The translations under genes were made by a program, and so were the position numbers. The notes below the pieces were generated by a model. That model was not told the origin of the DNA. It saw only the letters and a list, made by a program, of their open reading frames with translations, and searched no databases. From positions 1-33,432 of the forward strand of contig QHXG01000112.1 of NCBI GenBank assembly GCA_003222845.1: a stretch of DNA of 33,432 nt, given 5' to 3'. Source of the stretch: Acidobacteriota bacterium. Its GTDB lineage: Bacteria; Acidobacteriota; Blastocatellia; Pyrinomonadales; Pyrinomonadaceae. Position 1 is the stretch's first letter. Every line of letters starts with the position of its first letter. Shown here piece after piece: positions 7,688 through 16,476 of the stretch.

Positions 7688-8323
7688 ATGAAGCGACTCT
7701 TAATCATCATCCTCACGGTGTTGGTCCTGGCTGTCATCGGCCTCTATGTTTTCGATCAGTACTGGATCCACCATTACGATTCTCTAATTGCGCGCGAAGC
7801 CGTCCGCTATCAAGTCGATCCCGATTTGGTGTGGAGCATCGTGTATGAAGAAACCTATTTCACACCGTGGAAGAAAGGCCGCAACGGAGAGATTGGATTG
7901 ATGCAAGTTACCCCGGTGGTCGCTCGCGAATGGGCTGCCGAGACCAGCTTGACGCCTCTGGAGCAACGTGCTGCCGCGGATACCGAGACGCTGTTGCGCG
8001 ATCCGGAGCGCAACGTTCAGATCGGCTGCTGGTATCTCGAAAAATCCAGCCAGGAATACCGCGATTCGCCCGGACGTGAAGCGCGGATGCTGGCGGCTTA
8101 TAACGCCGGCCCTAGCCGGGCGGCGGATTGGAATCGCGTGGCTAATGGCGCCCCGCCATTGACCGAGCAGGAATTCATCGCCCGCATCGATATCGCTTCC
8201 ACGCGGGCTTACGTCACTTCAATTCTCGATCGCTATCATCGCGTCAAGGCGGCGCGCGGTGCTCCCCAAAACAGTGTCAGCTCCAAAGGTCCAAAGGGTC
8301 CTGTCTTCTTTCATCAGACATGA
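7688..8323 (+). CDS. Membrane-anchored lytic transglycosylase (SLT domain)
   Basis: An N-terminal membrane segment (LLIIILTVLVLAVIGLYVF, residues 4-22) is followed by a compact Slt70-type goose-lysozyme-like domain. Visible motifs are IVYEETYF with the likely catalytic Glu54 (Glu replaces the common Ser that follows it), GEIGLMQVTP, ERNVQIGCWYLE and MLAAYNAGPSRA. The family cleaves the glycan strand of peptidoglycan, forming 1,6-anhydromuramyl ends. At 211 residues it is a minimal version. The C-terminal 20 residues are polar and low-complexity. Its stop overlaps the ATG of the amidohydrolase by 4 bases (ATGA), so the two are translationally coupled. It is the second peptidoglycan-acting enzyme in the window, but far from dacB. 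Confidence 0.9.
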   Translation: MKRLLIIILTVLVLAVIGLYVFDQYWIHHYDSLIAREAVRYQVDPDLVWSIVYEETYFTPWKKGRNGEIGLMQVTPVVAREWAAETSLTPLEQRAAADTETLLRDPERNVQIGCWYLEKSSQEYRDSPGREARMLAAYNAGPSRAADWNRVANGAPPLTEQEFIARIDIASTRAYVTSILDRYHRVKAARGAPQNSVSSKGPKGPVFFHQT

Positions 8324-9744
8324 CGGTAATCTATTCAGCGCGCTGGCTGCTGCCTATTGTATCGCCGATGCTCGAAGATAGCGCGCTGGCAATCGACGGT
8401 TCCACGATCGTCGCGGTTGGCCCACGCGGTGAGATAGTGTCTGCATTTCCAAATTCGCCGATTGAAGATTTCGGCCAAGCGGCGATTCTACCTGGATTAA
8501 TTAACGCACATTCCCATTTGGAATTGACCGTAATGCGAGGCTTTCTCGAACGCGAAGAAAGCGATTTTTCCGCGTGGCTGAGAAAGCTGACCAGCGCGCG
8601 CCCGGCGATGACCCCGGAAGATCTGATCGTCTCAGCCACCTGTGGAGCGATCGAGGCGGCGCGCGCCGGCGTTACCAGCGTTGGCGATTCCAGCTCATCG
8701 GGCGCGCACACCATGCAAGCGCTAAGACGTGTCGGACTCCGCGGCATTGTCTATCAGGAATCCTTCGGCCCTGCTCCCGAACGAGCAGCCGAGAACGTCG
8801 CGCAACTATGCGATCAAATCGGTGGGATGCAGGAATACGAAAATGATCTCGTGCGTGCAGGCGTATCGCCGCACTCGCCCTACACGGTAAGCGCGACGCA
8901 GCTTGAGATTATTTCTCGTCTGGCCATCGATGAAAAGCTTCCGTTGATGGTGCACGCGGCCGAATCACAAGCTGAGAAATTACTTCTATTGGAAGGTCGT
9001 GGCGCATTCGCGGAGGGACTTAACAAACGTGGTATCGACTGGGATGCTCCGCGAATCTCGACGATTGCCTATTTGCAACGTCACGGCGTCCTGGACACTA
9101 GACCTCTACTAGCGCACTGCATCAACGTCGATGATAACGATCTCGATCTCATCAAACAAAGCGGCGCTGCCATCGCTCATTGTCCTAAGTCCAATGCGAA
9201 GCTGGGGCATGGCTGCGCGCCTTTCGCTCAATTCGTCTCACAGGGAATCACCGTCGGCCTGGGAAGCGATTCAGTCGCGAGCAATAACACCTGCGACATT
9301 CTCGAAGAAGCGCGTTTTGCGACGCTGCTCGCACGACTTGATTGGGGCAGTAGCCCCCGCGTTAGCAAGGGCCCTGGGTCCTTCGACCTCAGCGACGGAA
9401 TAGTAGAACTCCCTGATAGTCGGAAAAATGCATTGGTCACCGCCGAGCAAGCGTTGTTCGCAGCGACCGTCGGTGGGGCTCGCGCGCTGCGGATCGAAAA
9501 TCGAGTCGGCGCGCTCGCGAAAGGAATGCAGGCGGACATCGTGGTGGTCGATCTCAGTAGCGCACATCAACAGCCCATCAGCAATCCGGCAGCCACACTG
9601 GTCTTTTCCTCATCGGGGCGAGATGTGCTGCTAACGATGGTCGCGGGAAAAGAGATCTATCGTGATGGTCGTGTGAGCACTGCGTCTGAGGAAGAATTAC
9701 GAATTCGACTGACAGAAATCAGAAGTAAATTCGAAGGTACGTGA
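8320..9744 (+). CDS. Amidohydrolase of the TrzA/ATZ/MTA-SAH deaminase family
   Basis: The 474-residue protein has the metal-binding set of the cytosine-deaminase-like amidohydrolases: NAHSHLE (His64, His66), VHAAES (His212, Glu215), LAHCINV (His266) and GLGSDSVASNN (Asp317), with IAHCPKSNAKLGHG between them. The flanking beta-sandwich is formed by residues 1-55 and the C-terminus (GMQADIVVVDL). Members deaminate or dechlorinate purine- and triazine-like compounds, including S-adenosylhomocysteine and methylthioadenosine. The exact substrate cannot be chosen, and the unusually permissive family makes any name risky. It is translationally coupled to the lytic transglycosylase. A long hairpin follows 38 bases after the stop. 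Confidence 0.9.
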   Translation: MTVIYSARWLLPIVSPMLEDSALAIDGSTIVAVGPRGEIVSAFPNSPIEDFGQAAILPGLINAHSHLELTVMRGFLEREESDFSAWLRKLTSARPAMTPEDLIVSATCGAIEAARAGVTSVGDSSSSGAHTMQALRRVGLRGIVYQESFGPAPERAAENVAQLCDQIGGMQEYENDLVRAGVSPHSPYTVSATQLEIISRLAIDEKLPLMVHAAESQAEKLLLLEGRGAFAEGLNKRGIDWDAPRISTIAYLQRHGVLDTRPLLAHCINVDDNDLDLIKQSGAAIAHCPKSNAKLGHGCAPFAQFVSQGITVGLGSDSVASNNTCDILEEARFATLLARLDWGSSPRVSKGPGSFDLSDGIVELPDSRKNALVTAEQALFAATVGGARALRIENRVGALAKGMQADIVVVDLSSAHQQPISNPAATLVFSSSGRDVLLTMVAGKEIYRDGRVSTASEEELRIRLTEIRSKFEGT

Positions 9745-9781
9745 CTAGTTTATAGACGAGAAGCGCTCTTAATTTTACGCT

Positions 9782-9826
9782 CTTCCGAATTGAGTGAAAT
9801 GCCCAGCATTTCGCTCAATTCGGAAG
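9782..9826. repeat. 20-bp near-perfect hairpin in the gap after the amidohydrolase gene
   Basis: Arms 9782-9801 and 9807-9826 pair over 20 bases with one mismatch (a G-T type pair) around the 5-base loop CCCAG. No T-tract follows on either strand, so it is not a standard terminator. The rest of the gap (9827-9986) holds three small hairpins: GCCGC/GCGGC, CTGTC/GACAG and AGACCG/CGGTCT. Confidence 0.8.
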
Positions 9827-9986
9827 CGGACAAGATGGGTGTGCTAAGCGAGCTATAAACATTTCGCCGCTACGCGGCTGTCTTCCCGACAGAACTCCTA
9901 AAGCAGGGTGTGAATAAGAAAGTATCACAGTAAGACCGAACTGCGGTCTTGCAGGTATCCCAGAAATATTTGCTATCATAACGACC

Positions 9987-10985
9987 ATGCTGGACGCGCG
10001 ACGATTCTTGTTACCCGCAATTAGCACAGCCCTGCTCGGACTGACTTTCGTCGGGAGTATTTCCGCGCAGAGTCCTGGCAATCCCATGACTCCTTCGAAT
10101 CCCACTATGGTTGGAAGGCACCTTGACGACGATAAGGAAGCGCTCTACGCGCAATTTAACGATTACAAGCGGAACCCGAATCCCGAACAGCAGAGGTTTG
10201 CTTATCCAACCGCCAAAGAATATCTGCGCCGGTTCGGAGGCGAGACCGACACTGAGACGAAGGAAGTGCGAAGATTCGTCGCCGAATACGAGAGGGCGAT
10301 GCACGAGCACGAACTCTATGCTGCTTACGGCGCCAGGAACTACGCGAAAACTTTTGAACTGGGTCGACCGCTCTTGAAATCGGATCCGGAAAGCTTTTTC
10401 GTGCTCGGCATTATGGCTGAAGCCGGCTACGACAGTGCGTTAGCGGGAAATGCGAGTCTGAACACCGAGACAATTGATTATGCGAAGCGAGCAATTCGGC
10501 TCATCGAGGACAACAAAGTTTCTAAAGCCGATCCGTTCAAGAGCATGGATATTGCGCGTGGCTTTCTTAACTTTGCTTTGGGATGGTTTCTCAAAGACGA
10601 AGAGCCGGTTACCGCCGCCGTCGCCTTTACGAAAGCTGTACAGACTGACAGCCCTTATCGAACTGACCCCGCAGCCTGCCATCGTCTGGGCGTCTCAATT
10701 CTGAAGGGCGAATTCAATCAATTCTCCGCTCTCTACAACGAAAAGTTTGGCAACAAACCTCCGTCTGCGGAACAGACTGCGATGCTGGAACGAATCAAAC
10801 ACCTGGCCGACCGAGCCATCGACGCCTACGCTCGCGCCGTCGCCCTCAGCACCCGGCCCGAACAACAAGACGCCAAAAACAAAATCCTCGCGCAGTTGAC
10901 GACGCTCTACAAAAACTTTCACAACGGCTCGGACGCGGGATTGAATGAGTTGATATCGACTGTTCTGTCGAAACCAATGCCTTAG
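9987..10985 (+). CDS. Secreted TPR-like protein of unknown function
   Basis: The 332-residue protein begins with a signal peptide (FLLPAISTALLGLTFVGSISAQS; cleavage after about residue 28) and is otherwise mostly helical. Segments such as AAYGARNYAKTFELGRPLLKSDPESFFVLGIMAEAGYDSAL and EPVTAAVAFTKAVQ resemble degenerate tetratricopeptide repeats, which usually mediate protein contacts. No catalytic motif is visible. The ATG at 9987 has no clear Shine-Dalgarno. It converges on the YARHG gene; a GC-rich hairpin lies between the two stops. Confidence 0.75.
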   Translation: MLDARRFLLPAISTALLGLTFVGSISAQSPGNPMTPSNPTMVGRHLDDDKEALYAQFNDYKRNPNPEQQRFAYPTAKEYLRRFGGETDTETKEVRRFVAEYERAMHEHELYAAYGARNYAKTFELGRPLLKSDPESFFVLGIMAEAGYDSALAGNASLNTETIDYAKRAIRLIEDNKVSKADPFKSMDIARGFLNFALGWFLKDEEPVTAAVAFTKAVQTDSPYRTDPAACHRLGVSILKGEFNQFSALYNEKFGNKPPSAEQTAMLERIKHLADRAIDAYARAVALSTRPEQQDAKNKILAQLTTLYKNFHNGSDAGLNELISTVLSKPMP

Positions 10986-11003
10986 GTGAACTCAAGAAAG
11001 CTA

Positions 11004-11025
11004 TGGGCAGGTTTTACCCTGCCCA
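11004..11025. terminator. Hairpin between convergent genes, possible terminator
   Basis: TGGGCAGG (11004-11011) pairs perfectly with CCTGCCCA (11018-11025) around TTTTAC, followed on the plus strand by a pyrimidine-rich run. A second perfect 7-bp hairpin, GGTCCCG/CGGGACC, is at 11046-11064. They sit between the convergent stops at 10985 and 11079. Confidence 0.5.
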
Positions 11026-11078
11026 CTTCTGCTTTCTGTTCTCTCGGTCCCGGCCCGCGGGACCCGCGATTGGCCTTA

Positions 11079-12251
11079 TCAACCCTCGATCGTGCTCATC
11101 GCGGTTACAGCTTTCTTTTCGTAGGCGGCGATGACCGCAACGTTTCCTTTCTCGACGGTGCTCAGGGAAGCGTCGCTGTAGCTTGGGTTGGCTTTGTACC
11201 AATCAAGGCTGGCAAAGTATTTTTGCGTCCAGGGGTCCTTGAAAACCTTTCCTTGGCGAGCATAGATCTCTTCGCGCATCTTGCGAACATCTTCAAGGAA
11301 TAAGCCCTGGAGCAAAGCGCTCGTGATGGGCGCAGTGCTTATTTGATTGTGCAGCTTGTTTTCGTAAGCGACGATCGTTTCGACATTGGTCTTGTCCGGA
11401 CCCGAGAGTTCTTCGTCTTTGAAATCCGGATTAGGATCGTACCACGGCTGGCCGCCGAAATACTGATCGAGCCAAATTGTCTTAAAGATACGGCCATGGC
11501 GGGCATAGACTTCGTTGCGCAGTAGCCGCAATTCGTGCAAGCTCAGACCGCGTAGCATCGCCGGAGTAATGAGCTTGTTCTCGAACAATTCCATGTCGCC
11601 GGGAGCCAAAGCCACGCGACGCTGCTGTCTCTGGATGGTGTCGATCAATTGCAGGTTCTTGCGCTCGATTGCGCTGAGGCTCTTGGGATCGTAATGATCG
11701 GCCGGACGATACCAGTAACGCTCGTCGAAATATTGCTGAAGCCATGGTGTGCCATCGAAACGCTTGCCATGAATCGCTTGAATCTCAGCCGCCAACACTG
11801 TCCACTCGGCATTGGTGTGTGCCCCGAGTTTCTTCCGCGTTAGAGCGCGGCTCTGGTAGAGGCGCATGTCACCAGCTTGCACGGTATCGTGCTTCTCCGC
11901 TTCGGCGATACGAATGACATCCAGGTTGCTACGCTCGGTATCATTCAGCGCTGAATTCTGAAAGTTCGCATTGGCTTTGTACCACGAACGCGATTCGAGG
12001 TAACGGCGAATCTCCGCGTCTTTGAAGACACGTCCATGCTTGCCAAAGACGATGCCACGTACCAGTTTGAGATCATCGATGGATAATGCGGCAATGTCGG
12101 CAGGAGCAATAGTCTTGCGGGCGAAATCAAAATTCTCCCAATCTTTTACTGCTGGGTATTCGTCTTGTGCTTGGGCGAGGGAAAAAGCCGAAACGAAAGC
12201 GAGCAATAGAAGCGGAAGAAGTAAACGAGCGAAGTTGAAAGGGGATTTCAT
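11079..12251 (-). CDS. Secreted protein with four YARHG-type repeats
   Basis: ATG at 12251 is chosen over an upstream ATG at 12389 because a GAGGAAGG ribosome site precedes it and a signal peptide follows (LLLPLLLLAFVSAFSLAQAQ). The mature protein (390 residues with signal) contains four copies of a unit of 75-80 residues: GKHGRVF...SWYKANANF, IHGKRF...YWYRPADHY, YARHGRIF...PWYDPNPDF and YARQGKVF...DWYKANPSY. Each copy has the YARHG core, a charged helix, an aromatic W-Y pair and an LSxxExxNxxxI tail. YARHG domains are extracellular modules of unknown biochemical role, usually present once per protein. The product is probably periplasmic or surface-exposed. It is encoded alone, facing the TPR-like gene. 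Confidence 0.85.
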   Translation of the reverse strand: MKSPFNFARLLLPLLLLAFVSAFSLAQAQDEYPAVKDWENFDFARKTIAPADIAALSIDDLKLVRGIVFGKHGRVFKDAEIRRYLESRSWYKANANFQNSALNDTERSNLDVIRIAEAEKHDTVQAGDMRLYQSRALTRKKLGAHTNAEWTVLAAEIQAIHGKRFDGTPWLQQYFDERYWYRPADHYDPKSLSAIERKNLQLIDTIQRQQRRVALAPGDMELFENKLITPAMLRGLSLHELRLLRNEVYARHGRIFKTIWLDQYFGGQPWYDPNPDFKDEELSGPDKTNVETIVAYENKLHNQISTAPITSALLQGLFLEDVRKMREEIYARQGKVFKDPWTQKYFASLDWYKANPSYSDASLSTVEKGNVAVIAAYEKKAVTAMSTIEG

Positions 12252-12395
12252 AGGTTGAACCTTCCTCAGCGTAGAGACGAAGCTAACGGATGTTTTTGCG
12301 AGTGGATGCGCTGTCCCAACTTGGGTGTGTCTGGAGAGCGATACGAATACCAAAGCCCCATGAATGGGACTCATAAATTGATGAGTCATTCTCCG

Positions 12396-12417
12396 GCCCA
12401 GGCGTGAACGCCTGGGC
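12396..12417. repeat. Perfect 9-bp hairpin GCCCAGGCG/CGCCTGGGC after dnaJ
   Basis: Arms 12396-12404 and 12409-12417 with loop TGAA. It lies 22 bases past the dnaJ stop, but no T-tract follows, so it may be a REP-like palindrome as much as a terminator. A second perfect hairpin, GACTCAT/ATGAGTC, is at 12368-12387. Confidence 0.6.
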
Positions 12418-12438
12418 TAGAGAAAAGCCACGCTAACC

Positions 12439-13534
12439 TCAGCCAAAAATGTCGCGGACTTTGTCGACCAGTCGCTTGTCTTCCAGATCCGGCGTTTCGA
12501 TCTTCGCCAACTGTTCCAGAAGCTTCCGTTGTTCGCGCGTCAACATCGTCGGAGTCACGACTGAAACCGCCACAAACAAATCGCCGCGGCCACGACCACC
12601 CAGCACCGGCATTCCCTTGCCGCGCACGCGAAAGACCGTTCCAGTTTGGGTGCCCGCAGGAATCTTGAGCGACTGCTCGTTATCGAGAGTCTTGACCTGT
12701 ACTTCAGATCCGAGGGCGGCCTGCGCGAACGTGATTGGGACTGAAGCATAAAGATTGTTTCCCTGACGCTCGAACTGTTCGTGCTCCGCCACATGGATGA
12801 CGACATATAGATCACCCGCGGGTCCGCCGTAGGCCCCTGATTCGCCCTCGCTCTGCAGTCTCAATCTCGAGCCGGTTTCGACGCCGGCTGGAATCTTGAC
12901 TTCCATCGACTTTTCGCGCTCGACGCGGCCGGCGCCGCGACAGCTTTCGCAGGGTGAGATGATCACCTGGCCAGCGCCGCGGCAAGAGCTGCACGTACGC
13001 GAGACCGAGAAGAAGCCTTGCTGAAAGCGCACCTGTCCGCTGCCTTCGCACGCGCGACAAGTCTCAGGCTTCGTGCCCGGTGCAGCTCCTGAACCGTTGC
13101 AAGTCTCGCACATTTCGAGTTTAGGAATTCGCAATTGCGCAGTCATTCCCGTGGCTGCGCAAATCAGCGCCGCGGTGCGCCGCAGATCGCCGGCCGCCCG
13201 CGCGCGCGCCGGCGCCAAATACGTCGCCAAAACCGAACAGGTCGCCGAGAATATCTTCGAAGCCGCCAAAACCTGGCGCGCCCCAGGCCGCACTCGCTGC
13301 GCTGGAAACGCCCGCGTGGCCAAACCGATCGTAACGCCGGCGTTGCTCAGGATCGGAAAGCACGGCATAAGCTTCAGCGGCTTCCTTGAATTTTTCTTCA
13401 GCCGCAGGATCACTTCGGTTCTTGTCTGGATGATATTGATGGGCGAGTCGCCGATATGCGCTCTTAAGATCTTGCTCGCTTGACGAGCGATTGACGCCCA
13501 AAACTTCGTAGTAATCTCGCTTGTTAACAGCCAT
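12439..13534 (-). pseudogene. dnaJ: DnaJ co-chaperone gene disrupted by a frameshift
   Basis: Two reading frames together make one DnaJ. The first (start 13534) encodes the J-domain, [14 protein letters not shown] through the HPD motif in HQYHPDKN, then a Gly/Phe-rich linker ending RGADLR, after which it runs out of frame and stops at 13121. The second frame resumes at [17 protein letters not shown] and carries all four CxxCxGxG zinc motifs (CETCNGSG, CRACEGSG, CSSCRGAG, CESCRGAG) and both C-terminal substrate-binding domains to 12439. In intact DnaJ about ten residues (a YDLxISFEEA-like stretch) join the two parts; they are missing, consistent with a deletion of about 29 bases near 13160. 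As sequenced the gene cannot make full-length DnaJ. An assembly error is the main alternative. Confidence 0.85.
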
Positions 13535-13552
13535 AGTTCTGATATTGAGAAG

Positions 13553-13598
13553 AGCGGCCAGTAGTTGAACCGCTGTAACGGCAAAGCCACTGACCGCT
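13553..13598 (-). promoter_or_regulatory. Hairpin in the dnaJ leader RNA
   Basis: In the minus-strand RNA, 13598-13587 pairs with 13564-13553 over 12 bases including two G-U pairs, with a 22-base loop. On the plus strand the same two positions are mismatches, so the structure fits the dnaJ transcript better. It ends 18 bases before the dnaJ ATG. Read on the plus strand it is followed by TTTTTT, so it could instead be a terminator for antisense transcription. Confidence 0.45.
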
Positions 13599-13603
13599 TT
13601 TTT

Positions 13604-13633
13604 ATTTTACTTGAACGAGTCCGATTCGCTCAA
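13604..13633 (-). promoter_or_regulatory. Possible promoter for dnaJ
   Basis: On the minus strand TTGAGC (13633-13628) and TAAAAT (13609-13604) are 18 bases apart, 70 bases before the dnaJ ATG. The 311-base dnaK-dnaJ gap makes a separate dnaJ promoter plausible. The rest of the gap holds the leader hairpin and a dispersed repeat; no CIRCE motif is present. Confidence 0.35.
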
Positions 13634-13687
13634 TTCCATTTTTGACGTCCGACAACCCTACAGAAACGCGAATTCAGGTTCCAGACC

Positions 13688-13745
13688 AACTTTAGGAAGC
13701 TCTGAATAAGTTAATCTCCTTAACGTCCTCTCTCCCTTTAGCAGA
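13688..13745. repeat. Dispersed repeat, copy 1 (dnaK-dnaJ gap)
   Basis: About 58 bases beginning AACTTTAGGAAGC and running into CCTCTCTCCCTTT match 27393-27450 at roughly 80% with one indel. The tail resembles the CTCTCCCTTTGGGAGAG...GGTGAGGG type of palindromic repeat seen in many bacterial genomes; here it continues into GGTTACGGTGAGGG (to about 13761). Confidence 0.65.
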
Positions 13746-13845
13746 GCGGTTACGGTGAGGGCTTAGTGACGCTACCACCTTCTTTCCTCCCGCATCCGCA
13801 CGGCTAGAGAAAGGAGATGAATTCTTACGCTGCTCTTCTATGCCC

Positions 13846-15693
13846 TCACGCCGGCCCTCGCTCAACTTCTTTCGTGGTTTCGGGCTCGGCTGATTCTGCC
13901 ATCATCGCTGTCGTAAGTTGACGAGCCACACGATCCACGGCATCGAGCGCCATACGCAGTTCACCCAATTCATCGGACTCGAGGGCGGCCTCGCTTTCGC
14001 TCAAAAGACGTTGTGCGTTCTCATGACGTTCTTTCGAAAGTAGCCCACCGAATTCCAGAAACGAGCGTTGTGTATTCTTCACCAAGCTGGACAGCCGGTT
14101 CACGAGATCGATTTTATCCCGCTGACTCCGATCGCTTTCGGCCGAGGTTTCAGCTTCCCGGATGATCCGATCGATTTCGTCCTGCGACAGACCTGAGCTT
14201 GGCGTAATACGCATCTGCTGCTCGCGACCAGTGGCTTTATCCGTGGCCGAGACGGAAACAATTCCATTGGCATCGACTTCGAAGGTTACGTCAATCTGTG
14301 GTATGCCACGCGGCGCCGCGGGAATTCCCACCAGCTCGAACCTTCCCAGACTGCGATTGCCGGTGGAGATTTCCCGCTCGCCCTGAAGGACGTGAATCTC
14401 AACCGAGGACTGATTGTCGACGACCGTCGTAAATGTCAGACTGTTGCGCAGCGGAATGGTCGAGTTCCGTTCGATGATCTTGGTGAATAAGCCGCCGCGA
14501 GTTTCGAGGCCGAGACTCAGGGGCAACACATCCAGCAGCACAATGTCCTTGACATCGCCGGACAACACGCCGCCCTGAATGGCAGCGCCCATCGCTACCA
14601 CTTCGTCGGGATTGATTTCGACGGAAGCTTTCTTGCCGAAGATGTCCGCCACGGTGCGTTCGACAATTGGCGAGCGAGTTTGGCCACCCACGAGGATCAC
14701 TTTATCGACATCCGACGCTTGCAGCTTCGCATCGGCCAGAGCGCGCTCGCACGGTTCGACTGTTTGTTGCACCAGATCCCTAACCAGCTCCTCAAACTTC
14801 TCCCGCGTGAGCGTCTTGTTTAGATGCTTTGGACCAGACGCGTCGGCGGCAATAAAAGGAAGGTTAAAACTGGTCTCGCTGGCGGAAGACAATTCGCACT
14901 TCGCCCGTTCAGCAGCTTCTTTTAGTCGTTGCAGAGCGAGCCGGTCCCGGCGGAGATCGATCCTGCTATCGGCCAGAAACTGATCCGCCATCCAGTTCAT
15001 GATCCGCTCGTCGAAATCTTCGCCGCCCAGATAGGTGTTGCCTGAAGTCGAGAGGACGTCAAACACGCCGTCGTTCAATTCCAGGATCGAAATATCGAAG
15101 GTGCCGCCGCCGAGATCGTAAACGGCGATCTTCTCAGCTTCAGACTTGCCAAGACCATAAGCCAGCGCCGCCGCCGTGGGCTCGTTGATAATCCGTTCGA
15201 CGTTCAGGCCCGCAATCTTGCCCGCATCCTTGGTCGCCTGTCGCTGCGTATCGTCAAAGTAGGCCGGCACGGTGATAATCGCATCCGCCACTGCTTCTCC
15301 GAGAAAATCTTCGGCCGCGGCCTTCAAACGTTGCAAGACAATGCCAGAGAGTTCGGGCGGGCTGTAGACGCGACCCTGAACGCGCACGCGCGCATCGCCG
15401 TTTTGCGAATCGACAATCTCGAAGGGCGCGCTGTCTCGCATTCTTTGCCCCTCGGGTGAATCAAACTTGCGACCGATCAGACGCTTTACCGCGTAGACAG
15501 TGTTGGACGCATTCGTCACCGCCTGGCGCTTGGCAATCTGGCCTACCAGCCGCTCGCCTTTGTCGGTGAAACCGACGACGCTGGGCGTCGTGCGTCCGCC
15601 TTCTTTATTGGGGACAATCTGCACCGTGCCGCCTTCCAGCACCGCGACACAGCAGTTGGTGGTTCCTAAATCAATCCCGATGATCTTTCCCAT
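13846..15693 (-). CDS. dnaK: Hsp70 chaperone DnaK
   Basis: ATG at 15693 ([22 protein letters not shown]) is the family's standard start; a frame from 15717 adds only eight unconserved residues. The 615-residue protein has the Hsp70 phosphate-1 motif IDLGTTN, the phosphate-2 motif [14 protein letters not shown], the adenosine motif [13 protein letters not shown], the linker [13 protein letters not shown] and a complete substrate-binding domain. It binds exposed hydrophobic peptides in an ATP cycle driven by DnaJ and GrpE. The C-terminal tail ends EVERGPA, without the EEVD-like terminus of E. coli-type DnaK, and is somewhat short (typical length 610-640). It follows grpE by 38 bases and is separated from dnaJ by 311 bases. 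Confidence 0.97.
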   Translation of the reverse strand: MGKIIGIDLGTTNCCVAVLEGGTVQIVPNKEGGRTTPSVVGFTDKGERLVGQIAKRQAVTNASNTVYAVKRLIGRKFDSPEGQRMRDSAPFEIVDSQNGDARVRVQGRVYSPPELSGIVLQRLKAAAEDFLGEAVADAIITVPAYFDDTQRQATKDAGKIAGLNVERIINEPTAAALAYGLGKSEAEKIAVYDLGGGTFDISILELNDGVFDVLSTSGNTYLGGEDFDERIMNWMADQFLADSRIDLRRDRLALQRLKEAAERAKCELSSASETSFNLPFIAADASGPKHLNKTLTREKFEELVRDLVQQTVEPCERALADAKLQASDVDKVILVGGQTRSPIVERTVADIFGKKASVEINPDEVVAMGAAIQGGVLSGDVKDIVLLDVLPLSLGLETRGGLFTKIIERNSTIPLRNSLTFTTVVDNQSSVEIHVLQGEREISTGNRSLGRFELVGIPAAPRGIPQIDVTFEVDANGIVSVSATDKATGREQQMRITPSSGLSQDEIDRIIREAETSAESDRSQRDKIDLVNRLSSLVKNTQRSFLEFGGLLSKERHENAQRLLSESEAALESDELGELRMALDAVDRVARQLTTAMMAESAEPETTKEVERGPA

Positions 15694-15731
15694 ATTTCTT
15701 GCTACACCATCTCTCACGGTCGGGTTTCGTA

Positions 15732-16430
15732 CTATTCATTGTCCCTACGCGCGGAAACTTTTACCATCGCAGGTCGCAGGAGCCGATCGCCGATGCGATA
15801 GCCGCGCGCCAGCTCAGCAATAACGGTGTCCGGTTCGTGCTCGTCCGAAGGTTCGGTGACGACGGCCTCATGAATGTGTGGATCAAAGCGCTCGCCAACC
15901 GCAGGAATTGGCTGAACGCCGAAGGATTCGAGGACTTCATTGAGTTGCTTGCCAATCAGCTCGACTCCGTGAAGAAAATGCCTGAACTCCGGGGACTCGC
16001 TGGTTTCAATCGACCGTTCGGCATCAAGCGCGCGGTTCAAGTTATCCAAAACAGGGAGCAGCTTGCGCGTCGCTTCTGCCACCACGCGATTGTAGGCTTC
16101 GGCGCGTTCGCGTTCGATGCGTTTGCGATAATTATCAAAGTCGGCCTGGCGGCGCGCGACTCCTTCCTGTGCCTCAGCCAGTGCCGTCTCCAGCCGTTTC
16201 AACTCGGCCCGCGACGCAACAAGTTCCGCGAGCTCGGGTCCGCCCAGTCGCGAGTCGTCAACTTTCGGCTTCGCTGCATTGTCGACCTCGGAAATCTCGA
16301 TCTCGTCCGTCAGTGTTTCTTGGAAATCACTCGACTGCGGTTGGGTCGCAGACGCCGAGCGCTCTTCATCATCGTCGAAGAAGCGAATGGGAATGCTGTT
16401 CGACTGCTTGTCCTTTCGATCTGATGCCAT
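15732..16430 (-). CDS. grpE: Nucleotide exchange factor GrpE
   Basis: The 232-residue product has an acidic disordered N-terminus ([16 protein letters not shown]), a long coiled-coil helix (residues about 70-125, [29 protein letters not shown]), then the conserved GrpE block [33 protein letters not shown] and [17 protein letters not shown], which forms the beta domain that opens the DnaK nucleotide cleft. Order hrcA-grpE-dnaK-dnaJ matches the classical heat-shock operon. It starts 46 bases after hrcA; the leader has no strong Shine-Dalgarno, so coupling to the upstream genes is likely. Confidence 0.96.
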   Translation of the reverse strand: MASDRKDKQSNSIPIRFFDDDEERSASATQPQSSDFQETLTDEIEISEVDNAAKPKVDDSRLGGPELAELVASRAELKRLETALAEAQEGVARRQADFDNYRKRIERERAEAYNRVVAEATRKLLPVLDNLNRALDAERSIETSESPEFRHFLHGVELIGKQLNEVLESFGVQPIPAVGERFDPHIHEAVVTEPSDEHEPDTVIAELARGYRIGDRLLRPAMVKVSARRDNE

Positions 16431-16476
16431 TTAGGTTCGATTCTCTATCTCGCCCGAGGGCGGAGCGGCGAAACTG

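Noticed and set aside
12252-12389. 46-residue N-terminal extension of the YARHG protein
   Set aside because: It would bury the signal peptide; ATG 12251 has a GAGGAAGG site at correct spacing.
14579-14983. 134-codon plus-strand frame inside dnaK
   Set aside because: Antisense shadow of a highly conserved gene.
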